In this document: positions 34,232 to 42,789 of the stretch, one piece after another
Numbering within the stretch: position 1 is the first letter of the stretch
Layout of the letters: every line of letters starts with the position of its first letter
Source of the DNA: Haloplanus rubicundus
GTDB taxonomy: Archaea; Halobacteriota; Halobacteria; Halobacteriales; Haloferacaceae
DNA length: 64,000 nt
Reading direction: 5' to 3'
Assembly (NCBI RefSeq): GCF_003342675.1
Contig: NZ_CP031148.1
Location: forward strand, 2,666,001-2,730,000
The notes under the pieces: generated by a model
What the model saw: only the letters and a program-made list of their open reading frames with translations
Databases searched by the model: none
Told to the model about the DNA's origin: nothing
Made by a program: the position numbers and the translations under genes

Positions 34232-36172
34232 CTACAGCCCCCACAGCACGACGATGCCGGCGACGGTCACCACCGAGAGGAACAGCTGGAGGGGCGCGCC
34301 GACCCGGATGTAGTCGGTGAACTTGTAGCCGCCGGGACCGTAGACGAAGAGGTTGGTCTGGTAGCCGACGGGCGTGAGGAAGGCGGTGGAGGCGGCGAAG
34401 GTGACCGCGAGGACGAAGGAGAAGGGGTCGGCGCCGATCCGCCCCGCGGCCTCGACGGCGACGGGAAGCATCAACACGACGCTCGCGTTGTTCGAGATGA
34501 CGCCGGTGATGAGGCCGGTGGCGAGGTAGAACACCCAGAGGACGCCGACGGCGGGGAGGACGGTTCCGGTCGCGGCGACGAGAGCGCCGAGGATGTCGGC
34601 GCCACCGGTCTGTTCGAGCGCGATTCCGAGCGGGATGACGCCGGCCAGCAGGAAGATCACGTCCCACTCGACGGCGTCGTAGAGTTCGGTGGGTGCGAGG
34701 ACGCCCGTCGCGACCATGGCGACGACGCCCGCGAGCGCGGTGACGAGGATGGGCAAGGAGAGGGCGCCGAGCGCGGTGAAGGCGCCGACGCCGGTGGCGG
34801 CGACGAGGGCCTCACCGACCGACGCCCACGGGACGGCGGCGAAGCCGACGACGCCGAGCATGATGGCGACGGCGTGGGGTATCTTCTCCGTCCGGTAGTG
34901 GGGTTCGTCCGGTTCGTGGGCGACGATGAAGTCCTCGTTGTCGGCGAGGCGGTCGATGCTGTCCGGCGCCGCCTGGATGAGGAGGGTGTCGCCCACGCGG
35001 ATGCGGCGGCGGTCCATGTGATCGCGGACGGTTTCACCCCGACTCCGGAAGGCGAGGACGTTCGCGTCGTAGCGCTGGCGGAACGTCGAACTCGCGAGCG
35101 ACTTGCCCGCGAGGAAGGAGCCGCGGGGGATGACGACTTCGACGAGGGTCTGGGCCGTCTCGGATTCGGGTTCGAGTTCCTCGCCCGTCTGCGGTGGGTG
35201 ACCGGTGAGCGTGAGCGTGTCCCGCTCGACGAGTCGCCCGAGCGTGTCGCGGTCGGCGCGAAGCCGGAGCACGTCGCCCGCGCGGATCGTCAACTGGCCG
35301 AGCGGTTCGATGAACTCGTCGCCGTCGCGGACGACCTGGAGGATGTCGGCGTCGAAGTCGACGTGGGTGATGGCGGTGCCGACGGTCCGACCGACGAGCG
35401 GCGAGTCGGGTTCGACGACGACTTCGGTCAGATACTCCTCGATGGCGTACTCCTGGACGTAGTCGTCCTCGACGGGGACGCGCTCGGGGAGGAGGTAGGG
35501 CCCGACGGTCATGAGATAGAGACTGCCGGCGACGAGGACGATGACGCCGAGGGAGGTGAACTCGAACATGGAGAAGGGGTGGCCGAGGAGGCGGGCCGAC
35601 ACGTCGCTCGCGAGGATGTTCGTCGAGGTGCCGATGAGGGTGAGCATCCCGCCGAACATCGAGGCGTAGGAGAGCGGCAAGAGGAGTTTCGAGGGCGACG
35701 TCTTGCCCGCGTGCGCGAGGTCGGTGATGACGGGGACGAGGATGGCGACGACGGGCGTGTTGTTGATGAACCCCGAGACGGGACCGGCGACGCCGATGGT
35801 GGCGAGCAGCTGCCGGTTGCGGTCCTCGCCGGCGAAGGCGGCCATCTTCCGGCCGAGAATCTGGACGAGGCCCGTGCGGCTGATGCCCGAACTCAGGATG
35901 AGCATCGCGAGGACGGTGATCGTCGCGGGGTTGGAAAAGCCCGAGATGCCCTCGGCAGTCGAGATGCGGGTGAGGTTCACCACGCCGTCGGGGCCGAGAA
36001 TCATCAGGAGGACCATGATGAAGATGGCCGTCACGTCGATGGGGAGGAGTTCGGTAACGAAGAGGACGAGCGCGAGGGCGACGATGCCGAAGACGACGAG
36101 GGTGTCGGTCGTCACCGCCGGCATCGGCGTCGCCAGCACCGTCTCCGAGAGCGAGAATCCGGGGAGAGACAC
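34232..36172 (-). CDS. SLC13/DASS-type permease with two cytoplasmic RCK_C (TrkA-C) domains
   Basis: A 646-residue membrane transporter. About five N-terminal membrane segments (LVVFGIVALALVLFVTELLP onward) contain the first helical-hairpin motif GPVSGFINNTPVVAIL and a TLIGTSTNIL Na+/substrate site. Residues about 220-400 hold two TrkA-C-like domains (SPLVGRTVGTAIT...GDVLRLRADRD and GSFLAGKSLASSTF...GDTLLIQAAPD). The C-terminal half adds about five segments and the second motif ISNNASVVLMLP with FLTPVGYQTNL. It likely moves a dicarboxylate, sulfate or similar anion. The RCK_C domains suggest ligand gating. The start is uncertain (Met16 is an alternative). Confidence 0.9.
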   Translation of the reverse strand: MSLPGFSLSETVLATPMPAVTTDTLVVFGIVALALVLFVTELLPIDVTAIFIMVLLMILGPDGVVNLTRISTAEGISGFSNPATITVLAMLILSSGISRTGLVQILGRKMAAFAGEDRNRQLLATIGVAGPVSGFINNTPVVAILVPVITDLAHAGKTSPSKLLLPLSYASMFGGMLTLIGTSTNILASDVSARLLGHPFSMFEFTSLGVIVLVAGSLYLMTVGPYLLPERVPVEDDYVQEYAIEEYLTEVVVEPDSPLVGRTVGTAITHVDFDADILQVVRDGDEFIEPLGQLTIRAGDVLRLRADRDTLGRLVERDTLTLTGHPPQTGEELEPESETAQTLVEVVIPRGSFLAGKSLASSTFRQRYDANVLAFRSRGETVRDHMDRRRIRVGDTLLIQAAPDSIDRLADNEDFIVAHEPDEPHYRTEKIPHAVAIMLGVVGFAAVPWASVGEALVAATGVGAFTALGALSLPILVTALAGVVAMVATGVLAPTELYDAVEWDVIFLLAGVIPLGIALEQTGGADILGALVAATGTVLPAVGVLWVFYLATGLITGVISNNASVVLMLPVAVEAAGRIGADPFSFVLAVTFAASTAFLTPVGYQTNLFVYGPGGYKFTDYIRVGAPLQLFLSVVTVAGIVVLWGL

Positions 36173-36392
36173 GTCTTCGCCGGATGGAAGTGACCGAAGG
36201 CATTCAACATACCGACGTGCGGAGTCGAATCGTGGGGGCTGTTACCATGATTTCCGGCAGTAACGATCATGAAGGTTTATTATGGATGGGCACTTTGGAG
36301 GAGTTACGATGCAACGCGTCGCACTCGTATGCTGATCGTGGTTCGATGACGCAGTGCAGTTCCACAACCGATCCAGCATACGACCTAACCCA
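36173..36392. other. Intergenic region with A/T patches
   Basis: 220 bases upstream of the SLC13 gene and the small 36393 ORF. It contains an A/T-rich box (GGTTTATTATGG, about 36274-36285) and an ATGAT...ATCAT inverted repeat nearby (about 36248-36271). No coding frame here has haloarchaeal codon character. Confidence 0.35.
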
Positions 36393-36596
36393 ATGAGCAC
36401 GTCCCGACGCACGACCCCGAAGAACCGATCCACAATCACCGTCGATCCCGTCATCCCCCTGCAGCCCCGCTCCGGAAGCGGTCCGACGACCGACGGCCGC
36501 CGTGACCGACCGGAGCCGGAACCGACGCCGGAGCCGAAGACGATGATCCCGATGATCGACCGCGGCGGACTCGGACCGAAGCCCGGCGCGAACTGA
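36393..36596 (+). CDS. Small basic, Pro-rich hypothetical protein
   Basis: A possible 67-residue protein from ATG 36393 (MSTSRRTTPKNRSTITVDP). The N-terminus is basic, the middle is proline/glutamate-rich (PEPEPTPEPK) and the end Gly/Pro-rich. Third-codon positions are strongly G/C, as in real genes here, but the protein is low in hydrophobic residues and nothing resembles a known fold. In-frame codons extend to 36354. It may be a small disordered protein or a chance frame. Confidence 0.4.
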   Translation: MSTSRRTTPKNRSTITVDPVIPLQPRSGSGPTTDGRRDRPEPEPTPEPKTMIPMIDRGGLGPKPGAN

Positions 36597-36695
36597 CGGT
36601 CCCCCCTTTCTACCCTGTCCTCGCACGCCGAACAGCGGCGCGCCCACCGCCGATCCGGCAAGGGTTTTGACCGCCGAGGTGCAAGGTCGGGTACG

Positions 36696-37034
36696 ATGGA
36701 CGAATCCGAACTCGAGGAGGAACTGCGAAACTTCGGCGTCGACGTCCACGACATCGGGGACGTCGACCCCGTCGAACTGTCCTACATCACCGCGTATCCG
36801 GGCGAGGAGGTCAACCACATGGAGATGGGGAAGGTGTTGAACGCCTTCATCGACTTACAGGAGGAGAGCGAGTGGGAGCCGAGTCGGGTCGAGGCGACCG
36901 TCCTCCGGTTCGAGGACGAGGTGATGAACACCTGGTACGCGAAGGCGGAGTGGTTCGAGGGGTTGCGCGACTACCGCATCTCCGAGACCGAGTTCTCGAC
37001 GCGCGTCCTCGAGACGCTCGAGAAAGACCTGTAA
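36696..37034 (+). CDS. Conserved-looking acidic hypothetical protein (112 aa)
   Basis: A 112-residue soluble acidic protein: ELEEELRNFGVDVHDIGDVD, then ELSYITAYPGEEVNHMEMGK, VLNAFIDLQEE, and EATVLRFEDEVMNTWYAKAE. An A/T box (GGTTTTGACC, about 36663-36672) lies about 28 nt upstream, and composition is that of a true gene. Not recognised. It is one base upstream of an alpha/beta hydrolase and probably cotranscribed with it. Confidence 0.75.
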   Translation: MDESELEEELRNFGVDVHDIGDVDPVELSYITAYPGEEVNHMEMGKVLNAFIDLQEESEWEPSRVEATVLRFEDEVMNTWYAKAEWFEGLRDYRISETEFSTRVLETLEKDL

Positions 37035-37035
37035 G

Positions 37036-37947
37036 ATGGCGGTGACCGCGACACCACCCCGGCGCCGCTTCGACGTCGCGACGACGACGCTCGCCTTCGA
37101 GAGCGAGGGCCGGACGTGTCGCGGTCGGCTCTACCGGCCGGACCGCCCCGCGACCCCGCCCGTGATCGTCCTGGGGCCGGAGCTGGCGGCGGAGGGGTCG
37201 TTCGGCTACCCGCGCTACGCCGAGCGGTTCGCCCGCGCCGGCTACGCCGCCTTCGTCTTCGACTACCGCGGCGTCGGCGAGAGCGAGGGGGAGCCACGCA
37301 ACCTCGTCGACCCCGCCGGACAGGTCGCCGACTGGAACGCGGCGGTCGACCGGGTCCGCACGCTCGGCGGCGAGCGGCGGCGGATCGTCCTCTGGGGGTT
37401 CGGCCTCGGCGGCGGCCACGCGATACGGGTGGCCGCGAACCGGCGCGTAGCGGCCGTCGTCGCCATTGCCCCCCTGCTCGACGGGCGGGCGTTCGCCCGG
37501 AGTCGCTCGCCCCGGTACCTCGCGCGGGCGGTGGGCGCGGGACTCCGCGACCGACTGGGCGCCCCGCTCGGGCGCACCCACACCGTCCCCGTCGTCGGCG
37601 GGCGCGACGAGTTCGGCGTCCTGCCGCGCCCGGCCGGCGACACGTATCTCGACGCCATCCCGCCGGAGAGCGACTGGCACAACGAGACGCCCGCTCGCGG
37701 GCTGCTCTCCCTGTTTCGGTACCGGCCCCTCGACGACGCGGAGCAGGTGACCGCTCCGACCTTCCTGCTGGCCGCGACCGACGACGACGTGGCCGCGCCC
37801 GGCGTCGTCGCCGACGCCGCCGACCGGATCGAGGGGTCGACGTTCCTCCGTCTCCCCGGCGACCACGTCGACCCGCTCGGCCCGGCGTTCGAGACGGCCG
37901 CCGCTCACCAGACCGTCTTCCTCGACGACGTGTTCGACGAGCGATAG
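37036..37947 (+). CDS. Alpha/beta hydrolase-fold protein with glycine at the nucleophile position
   Basis: A 303-residue alpha/beta hydrolase of the dienelactone/X-Pro-peptidase-like type. Visible are VIVLGPELAAEGSFGY (oxyanion region), YAAFVFDYRGVGES, the nucleophile elbow, a cap, and C-terminal TFLLAATDDDVAAP (acid) and LPGDHVDPLG (His). The elbow reads LWGFGLGGGHA. The Gly-x-Ser-x-Gly serine is replaced by Gly123, codon GGC at 37402-37404, one transition away from AGC. It may be catalytically dead or have another role. It follows the 112-aa gene after one base. Confidence 0.85.
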   Translation: MAVTATPPRRRFDVATTTLAFESEGRTCRGRLYRPDRPATPPVIVLGPELAAEGSFGYPRYAERFARAGYAAFVFDYRGVGESEGEPRNLVDPAGQVADWNAAVDRVRTLGGERRRIVLWGFGLGGGHAIRVAANRRVAAVVAIAPLLDGRAFARSRSPRYLARAVGAGLRDRLGAPLGRTHTVPVVGGRDEFGVLPRPAGDTYLDAIPPESDWHNETPARGLLSLFRYRPLDDAEQVTAPTFLLAATDDDVAAPGVVADAADRIEGSTFLRLPGDHVDPLGPAFETAAAHQTVFLDDVFDER

Positions 37948-37988
37948 GTCCGCAACCCTGATACGCCGTTCGCCCCTCCCGTGTGGTA

Positions 37989-39209
37989 ATGACCCACACG
38001 AAAACCGTGGAGCTGGAGGGCCACATCATCGACTCGGGGACGATGGGCCGGTGTTTCGGCCTCGTCATGGATCTGGGCGGGGAGTTCGAGGTGGAGGCGT
38101 TCGACGTCGGCCGCCACAAAGAGGAGGAGTCGTACTGTCGACTGCGGGTGAGCGCGCCGAACGAGGGACGGCTGCGGTCGATCCTGCACGAACTCCACCA
38201 GAACGGGGCGAACCTCTCGGACCCCGTGGACGCGACGCTCGATCCGGCGCCCGCGGATCGGGTGGTGCCGACCGGCTTCTACTCGACGACCAACCACCCG
38301 ACACAGGTTCGCCACGCGGGGGAATGGCTCGACGTGGAGCGTATCGAGATGGACTGTGCCGTCGTCGTCGACCCCGACGGCCCGCGGGCGTACACGGCGA
38401 CGCTGAACGCCGTTCGAGCGGGTGATCTGGTGGTGACCGGGGAGGCGGGCGTTCGGGTCGATCCGCCGGATCGACCCCGCGACGGCGGCGGTCCCTTCGG
38501 ATTCATGCAGGGCGGCGTCTCCAGCGAACGCCCCTCCCGGTCGCTCATCGAGCGGGTGGCCGAGGCGCTGGTCGAGACGAAAGCCGAAGGAGGGCGGATA
38601 CTCGTCGTCGCGGGGCCGGCGGTGATCCACTCCGGCGCCGGCGAGGCCCTCGCCCGCCTCGTGCGCGAGGGGTACGTCGACGCCCTCAGCGCGGGCAACG
38701 GCTTCGCGGTCCACGACCTCGAACGCGCCATCTACGGCACGTCGCTCGGGATGAACATCGAGACGCTCGAACACCCGCGCAAGGGGCACAAACACCACAT
38801 CTACACGATCAGCGAAGTGATCCGGGCCGGCGGCATCGAGGCCGCCGTCGAGGAGGGACTGGTCGAGGACGGCGTGATGTACGAGTGCGTGGTCGGGGAC
38901 GTACCGTACGTCCTCGCGGGATCGATCAGGGACGACGGGCCGCTCCCGGAGACGATCACGGACGCCGTCGAGGCACAGAACGCCATCCGGGAGCAGGCCC
39001 ACCGGGCGGATATGGTGCTGATGCTCTCGACGCTCCTGCACTCGGTGGCGGTCGGAAACTGTCTTCCCTCGACGACCAAGGTGGTCTGTGTCGACATCGA
39101 CCCGGCGACGGTGACGCAGTTGCTCGACCGGGGGAGTTCACAGGCCGTGGGCATGGTCACCGACGTGGGGACGTTCGTGCCGACGCTGGCCGAGACGGTG
39201 TTAGACTAA
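37989..39209 (+). CDS. Archaeal-type ornithine cyclodeaminase (TIGR00300 / LOR-SDH family)
   Basis: A 406-residue protein from ATG 37989 (MTHTKTVELEGHIIDSGTMG). N-terminal LOR/SDH domain: CFGLVMDLGGEFEVEAFDVG and the AGNGFAVHDLERAIYGTSLG-type NAD region further on. KGHKHHIYTISEVIRAGGIE and LHSVAVGNCLPSTTKVVCVD are family blocks. The methanococcal homologue was reported to convert ornithine to proline and ammonia, so it probably supplies proline. An in-frame GTG six bases upstream is an alternative start. It converges on a universal stress gene with a nine-base overlap. Confidence 0.82.
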   Translation: MTHTKTVELEGHIIDSGTMGRCFGLVMDLGGEFEVEAFDVGRHKEEESYCRLRVSAPNEGRLRSILHELHQNGANLSDPVDATLDPAPADRVVPTGFYSTTNHPTQVRHAGEWLDVERIEMDCAVVVDPDGPRAYTATLNAVRAGDLVVTGEAGVRVDPPDRPRDGGGPFGFMQGGVSSERPSRSLIERVAEALVETKAEGGRILVVAGPAVIHSGAGEALARLVREGYVDALSAGNGFAVHDLERAIYGTSLGMNIETLEHPRKGHKHHIYTISEVIRAGGIEAAVEEGLVEDGVMYECVVGDVPYVLAGSIRDDGPLPETITDAVEAQNAIREQAHRADMVLMLSTLLHSVAVGNCLPSTTKVVCVDIDPATVTQLLDRGSSQAVGMVTDVGTFVPTLAETVLD

Positions 39210-39596
39210 GGGCACGATGGCGACGGGACGTGCGGTGCGCAGGAGGACCGCCTGGGCCGTGCTCCCGAAGACGACTTTGGCGGTCGGGTTGCGCTTGCGG
39301 ACGCCGATCACGAGTTCGTCCGCGGCCACCTCGTCGGCGTGGGCGAGGAGGTCCTCGTGAGAGGCGTTACCGCGGACGAACTGGTGGGTCTCGACCGTCG
39401 CGCGGGCGCCGAGTCGCGACCGGACGACGTTGATCGCGTCCTCGCCGTCGCGCACGTCGGTCGCGTCGGTCCGCTCACCGCCCGGGAGGGAGTTGACGGC
39501 GTGGATCGTATCGGCCGCGTCGACGCGGCCGTCGAGGTAGTCACACAGCGCGGCGCTCGTATCGACGGTGTCGGTGCCGACGACGTAGACGGTCAT
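39201..39596 (-). CDS. Universal stress protein (UspA family)
   Basis: A 131-residue UspA-fold protein from ATG 39594-39596 (MTVYVVGTDTVDTSAALCDY). The C-terminal block ADELVIGVRKRNPTAKVVFG, then STAQAVLLRTARPVAIVP, matches the nucleotide-binding G-x2-G-x9-G(S/T) motif in relaxed form (VRKRNPTAKVVFGSTAQ). The frame is open upstream, but this start begins the first strand. A TATA-like TTTATGTTATC (39617-39627) lies 21-31 nt upstream. It probably binds ATP and acts under stress. Confidence 0.88.
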   Translation of the reverse strand: MTVYVVGTDTVDTSAALCDYLDGRVDAADTIHAVNSLPGGERTDATDVRDGEDAINVVRSRLGARATVETHQFVRGNASHEDLLAHADEVAADELVIGVRKRNPTAKVVFGSTAQAVLLRTARPVAIVPLV

Positions 39597-39679
39597 GGGC
39601 GGGTAGTCGCGCCGCGATAACATAAATCGGGGCTTCAGCCTCCCCAAGACATTTGCCGAGTCCACGAGGATGGCGAGGT

Positions 39680-40693
39680 ATGCGCCGTGAAACCGCGCTG
39701 GCCGCGGGGGCGGCCGGCGTTGCCCTCCTGGCCGTCGTCGCCGCCGTCGTCGTCCCCGGCGCCCTCGCCGATCCGAGCGCGGACCGGCCGGTGCGACCCG
39801 GCCCGGTCGACATCACCGACATGGAAATTGCGGCGACAGACGTGACCGGGAGCACGGTCACCCTGAACGTGACGACGCGCCTGTCACACCGGGGACCGCC
39901 GGCCCGGAACGTGAGCGTGCGGGTGCAGGCGGTCGACGCGGAGTCGGGGCTAGTCGAGACCACCCGGACCGTTCGGGTGGGCGACCTGAGCGACGAGCGC
40001 GAAGTGGCGGTGCCGACGACCCTGACCGTCGAGCGCGAGGGCGGGTATCGGGTCCGCGCCGTCGTCTACCGCGACGGCCAACGGGTCGACAGCGGGGGGC
40101 GCGAACTCCGCGGCCTCGACGCCCTCCAGCCGCCGTACGCCCGGAGCGACGTGGGGTTCGCCGCGGCGGACGCCCTCCCGCCCGTCTCCTTCTCCGTCGC
40201 GGAGACGAGCGGGAACCGGACGACGCTCGCCCTCCAGATGGCGCTGACGAACGCGGGCGACGACCAGCCGGAGGACCTGCGCGTCACGGTGACGCTCCGA
40301 CAGGCCGACTCGAACATCGTCGCCAACCGCACCTCGGTGCCGGTGGGGTCGATCCGCCCCGGCCGCACGGAGACGGCCGAGACGCGGCTGACCGTCCCGA
40401 CGGGCTACAACTACTACATCGACGCCGTCCTCTGGAAGGACGGCGTCGTCGTCGACAGCGCCCGCGGGGCGGCGAACCTCGACCCGACGGAGACCATCAG
40501 CGTCAACGAGACGCGACGCGACGTGGAACTGCGCGTGAGCGACTTCACCCGCGGCGACGGGGAGCGCGACCGGCCCGTGCCGGAGGCGACGGGCGAACCC
40601 GCCGCCGGCGGGTCGGCGCCCGGCTTCGGCGTCGGCGTCGCCGTCGTCGCGCTCCTCGCCGCGGCCCTGCTCGCACGGAGGACGAGCCAATGA
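39680..40693 (+). CDS. Secreted surface protein with PGF-type C-terminal anchor
   Basis: A 337-residue protein from ATG 39680. An N-terminal signal/membrane segment (ALAAGAAGVALLAVVAAVVV) leads to two repeated beta-sandwich-like domains: VTLNVTTRLSHRGPPARNVS, then the analogous ALQMALTNAGDDQPEDLRVT. Both domains have the turn RVDSGGRELRGL/VVDSARGAANLD. A Gly/Pro linker precedes the C-terminal PGFGVGVAVVALLAAALLARR, a PGF motif, hydrophobic segment and basic end, the layout of archaeosortase A substrates. It probably becomes lipid-anchored outside the cell. It overlaps the next gene by four bases. Confidence 0.8.
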   Translation: MRRETALAAGAAGVALLAVVAAVVVPGALADPSADRPVRPGPVDITDMEIAATDVTGSTVTLNVTTRLSHRGPPARNVSVRVQAVDAESGLVETTRTVRVGDLSDEREVAVPTTLTVEREGGYRVRAVVYRDGQRVDSGGRELRGLDALQPPYARSDVGFAAADALPPVSFSVAETSGNRTTLALQMALTNAGDDQPEDLRVTVTLRQADSNIVANRTSVPVGSIRPGRTETAETRLTVPTGYNYYIDAVLWKDGVVVDSARGAANLDPTETISVNETRRDVELRVSDFTRGDGERDRPVPEATGEPAAGGSAPGFGVGVAVVALLAAALLARRTSQ

Positions 40694-40977
40694 GTGAGAC
40701 CGACACCACCCCCGAGAGTGAGAGTACCGCTACCGACGCGGACGAAGACGAAGGTCGCGGCGAGCGCGTCCGGCGGTACGCCAACTACGCCGTGTTGCTC
40801 GTCCTCGGCATCCTCGCCTTCGTCGCCGTGATCCAACTGTATCTCAGCGTCTCGAACGCCATCCGGACGTGGATCGAGCCGGAGTACCGGTCGCTGTTTC
40901 AGGCGGCCTTCAACCTCGTCGTCCTGCTCGCGGCGGGGCTCGGCATCTCGTACCAGCTCCGACGGCTGTACGGCTAG
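40690..40977 (+). CDS. Small two-segment membrane protein
   Basis: A 95-residue protein. The first 30 residues are acidic (SETDTTPESESTATDADEDE), followed by one membrane segment (YAVLLVLGILAFVAVIQLYL), a short loop, and a second (AFNLVVLLAAGLGISYQL) with a basic end. It is translationally coupled (ATGA) to the PGF-anchored protein, so it may be its membrane partner. Function unknown. It converges on the ZIP gene with a shared CTAG. Confidence 0.78.
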   Translation: MSETDTTPESESTATDADEDEGRGERVRRYANYAVLLVLGILAFVAVIQLYLSVSNAIRTWIEPEYRSLFQAAFNLVVLLAAGLGISYQLRRLYG

Positions 40978-41795
40978 GTGACGGCCACCCACGCGAGAAA
41001 CACGGCGATGCCGCCGAGCCCCGTGCTGAGGACGGCGTGGACCCGGAGTTGGTCCAGCAGGTCGTGGGCGTCGCCGGTGACCGTCAGGAGTTCGTGTACG
41101 TCGCTCCCGATCTCGCATCGCGGCAGGAAGTCCATGGCGACGTGGAGGAAGATGCCGGCGGCGAAGCCGAAGACGACGCCACGGACCGCGGGGGCGGCCG
41201 GGAGCTGGATCAGGCTAGAGACGATGGCCGCGATGCCGACGCCCGCCGCGGGCAGGAGGAGGACGGTCGGATCGCGGTCGTTCGAGACGAGGCGCCGGGC
41301 GGCCGCGTAGCCCGCCGGCCCCTTGTGGGAGACGATGGCGAGGCCGAGGATCGGCCCGAGGCTCGGCATGTTGCCGTAGACGATGCCGATGATCAGCCCC
41401 GCCGAGAAGGCGTGTGCCGAGAGTTCGGCGACGGTGCGATCCAAGGGCAAGTCGTAGTGGGCGAGGCGGTGCCCGACGGTGTGGCCGGCAAAGCCCACCA
41501 GCAGGCCGAGCGCGACGCCGAAGCCGCCGAAGTTGGCGTCGTGGGCGATGGCCTGCGGGACGAGGAAGACGGCGGCGCTGGTGATCATCGCCCCGGCGGC
41601 GAGGCCGTAGCCCCACACGAGCGCCCACGACCGGTCGCCGAGGGTACGTCGCCCGAGCGGAATCCCAAGTGCCATCGCGGCGAAGGCGACCCACGAGATA
41701 CTGAGAAGTTTCCACGCGCCGACGGTCGCCGCGAGGCCGGAGAGGAGGATCAGGGCGCCGGCCGCGGCCAGACCGGCGACGGAAGGTCGACTCAT
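40974..41795 (-). CDS. ZIP family divalent metal transporter
   Basis: A 273-residue membrane protein with about eight hydrophobic segments. Segments 4 and 5 hold the ZIP-type metal motifs: AELSAHAFSAGLIIGIV (HxxxxG) and LAIVSHKGPAGYAA (H-x-G-P). It probably imports zinc or a related metal. The loop between segments 3 and 4 is short and not His-rich. A TATA box is placed 20-31 nt upstream of ATG 41793-41795. Confidence 0.88.
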   Translation of the reverse strand: MSRPSVAGLAAAGALILLSGLAATVGAWKLLSISWVAFAAMALGIPLGRRTLGDRSWALVWGYGLAAGAMITSAAVFLVPQAIAHDANFGGFGVALGLLVGFAGHTVGHRLAHYDLPLDRTVAELSAHAFSAGLIIGIVYGNMPSLGPILGLAIVSHKGPAGYAAARRLVSNDRDPTVLLLPAAGVGIAAIVSSLIQLPAAPAVRGVVFGFAAGIFLHVAMDFLPRCEIGSDVHELLTVTGDAHDLLDQLRVHAVLSTGLGGIAVFLAWVAVT

Positions 41796-41814
41796 ATTAA
41801 CAACGATACGGTAG

Positions 41815-41826
41815 CAATTAATAATA
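41815..41826 (-). promoter_or_regulatory. TATA box of the ZIP transporter
   Basis: A TATTATTAATT patch on the minus strand, 20-31 nt upstream of the ATG, consistent with a leaderless transcript. An A/T-rich stretch continues to the start codon. Confidence 0.5.
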
Positions 41827-41838
41827 CGTTCGGTTCGG

Positions 41839-42513
41839 CTACCGGGTAGCCGACTTCCACGCGCGCAAGTCCAGAATCTCGCCGTTCACGTCCTCGGCGT
41901 CGCGGGCCGCCCACACGAACATCAGCGCGACATCGTCCGGGTCGCGGCCCTTGCCGCCGCTGAGGTCCGTGGCGACGTAGCCGGGATCGACGACGGCGAC
42001 TGACCCGTCGATGTCGGCCGCGAAGCCCCGAACCAGCGCCTCGGCGCCCGCCTTCGAGACGGCGTAGGCGCCCATTCCCGGCGTCGACTCGCGCGCGACG
42101 CTCCCCGAGGGAACGAGGATACGGGCGTCCGGTGCGAGATGCGGGAGCGCCTCCCGGACCGTCGCGAAGACGCCGCGGAGGTTCGTCCGCATCGTGTCGT
42201 CGAAGCGCGTGTACGACTCCTCCGCCAGCGGACTCTCGCCGGGCGGGCCGTGGTTGACGGCGGCGTTCGCCACCACGGCGTCGATGGCTCCCTCGCTCGC
42301 GGCCGTCTCCATCAGCCGTTCCACGTCGAACTCGTCGCGAACGTCGGCCCGAACCGGCGTCACCGACCCGGCAGCGGACTCGACGACCGACTCCAACTCC
42401 TCCAGCGTCCGGGCACAGCAGGTGACGGTGGCGCCCGCGTCGGCGAACGCCCGCACGACGCTCGCACCGATTCCCCGACTCGCACCCGTGACGACGACGT
42501 TCGTTCCATCCAT
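41839..42513 (-). CDS. Short-chain dehydrogenase/reductase
   Basis: A 224-residue SDR from ATG 42511-42513. The cofactor motif TGASRGIG is at residues 9-16, NAAV (NNAG-like) at about 83-86, catalytic Ser at 136/138 and YxxxK at Tyr150-Lys154 (GAYAVSKAG). Tail AEDVNGEILDLRAWK. It is shorter than most classical SDRs because the C-terminal substrate lobe is compact. The frame is open 57 codons upstream, but that part is not SDR-like. Substrate unknown. Confidence 0.88.
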   Translation of the reverse strand: MDGTNVVVTGASRGIGASVVRAFADAGATVTCCARTLEELESVVESAAGSVTPVRADVRDEFDVERLMETAASEGAIDAVVANAAVNHGPPGESPLAEESYTRFDDTMRTNLRGVFATVREALPHLAPDARILVPSGSVARESTPGMGAYAVSKAGAEALVRGFAADIDGSVAVVDPGYVATDLSGGKGRDPDDVALMFVWAARDAEDVNGEILDLRAWKSATR

Positions 42514-42622
42514 ACGCTCCGTTGGGTCGGAAGCCGCATGAACCCACGGACGGGACGGCCGTGAAGTGTGTGAACCTTCGTCAATAACGGATGTTAATTT
42601 GCTATTTGGAAACTTTACTTCG

Positions 42623-42634
42623 GAATTTTTAATT
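42623..42634 (+). promoter_or_regulatory. TATA region of the 43-aa gene
   Basis: AATTTTTAATTC, centred about 29 nt upstream of ATG 42658. It sits in the most A/T-rich stretch of the neighbourhood. Confidence 0.5.
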
Positions 42635-42657
42635 CTTTCGGGCTCCCAATCGGATAC

Positions 42658-42789
42658 ATGAGCAAGACACCTGCATCCAAGCAACAGTCGGACGACCAGT
42701 ACTACCTCCCGGGCGTCTCGGTTTCCGCCACTCCCGGTCCCGTCGAGCGGTTCCTGACGCGCCTGTTCCGGCGCCGTGGCCGGTTCTGA
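42658..42789 (+). CDS. 43-residue basic-tailed small protein
   Basis: A short gene running from ATG 42658 to TGA 42787. The N-terminus is polar (MSKTPASKQQSDDQYY), the middle is LPGVSVSATPGP, and the end is an amphipathic basic helix (VERFLTRLFRRRGRF). The well-placed A/T box suggests a leaderless, strongly expressed transcript. The basic amphipathic tail might bind membrane or nucleic acid. No family recognised. It stands alone between the SDR gene and a membrane protein gene. Confidence 0.55.
   Translation: MSKTPASKQQSDDQYYLPGVSVSATPGPVERFLTRLFRRRGRF

Noticed and set aside
34181-36193. A 670-codon open frame antisense to the SLC13 permease
   Set aside because: Highly charged Gly/Asp/Arg low-complexity product, typical of an antisense shadow in GC-rich DNA; the permease has transport motifs and membrane segments.
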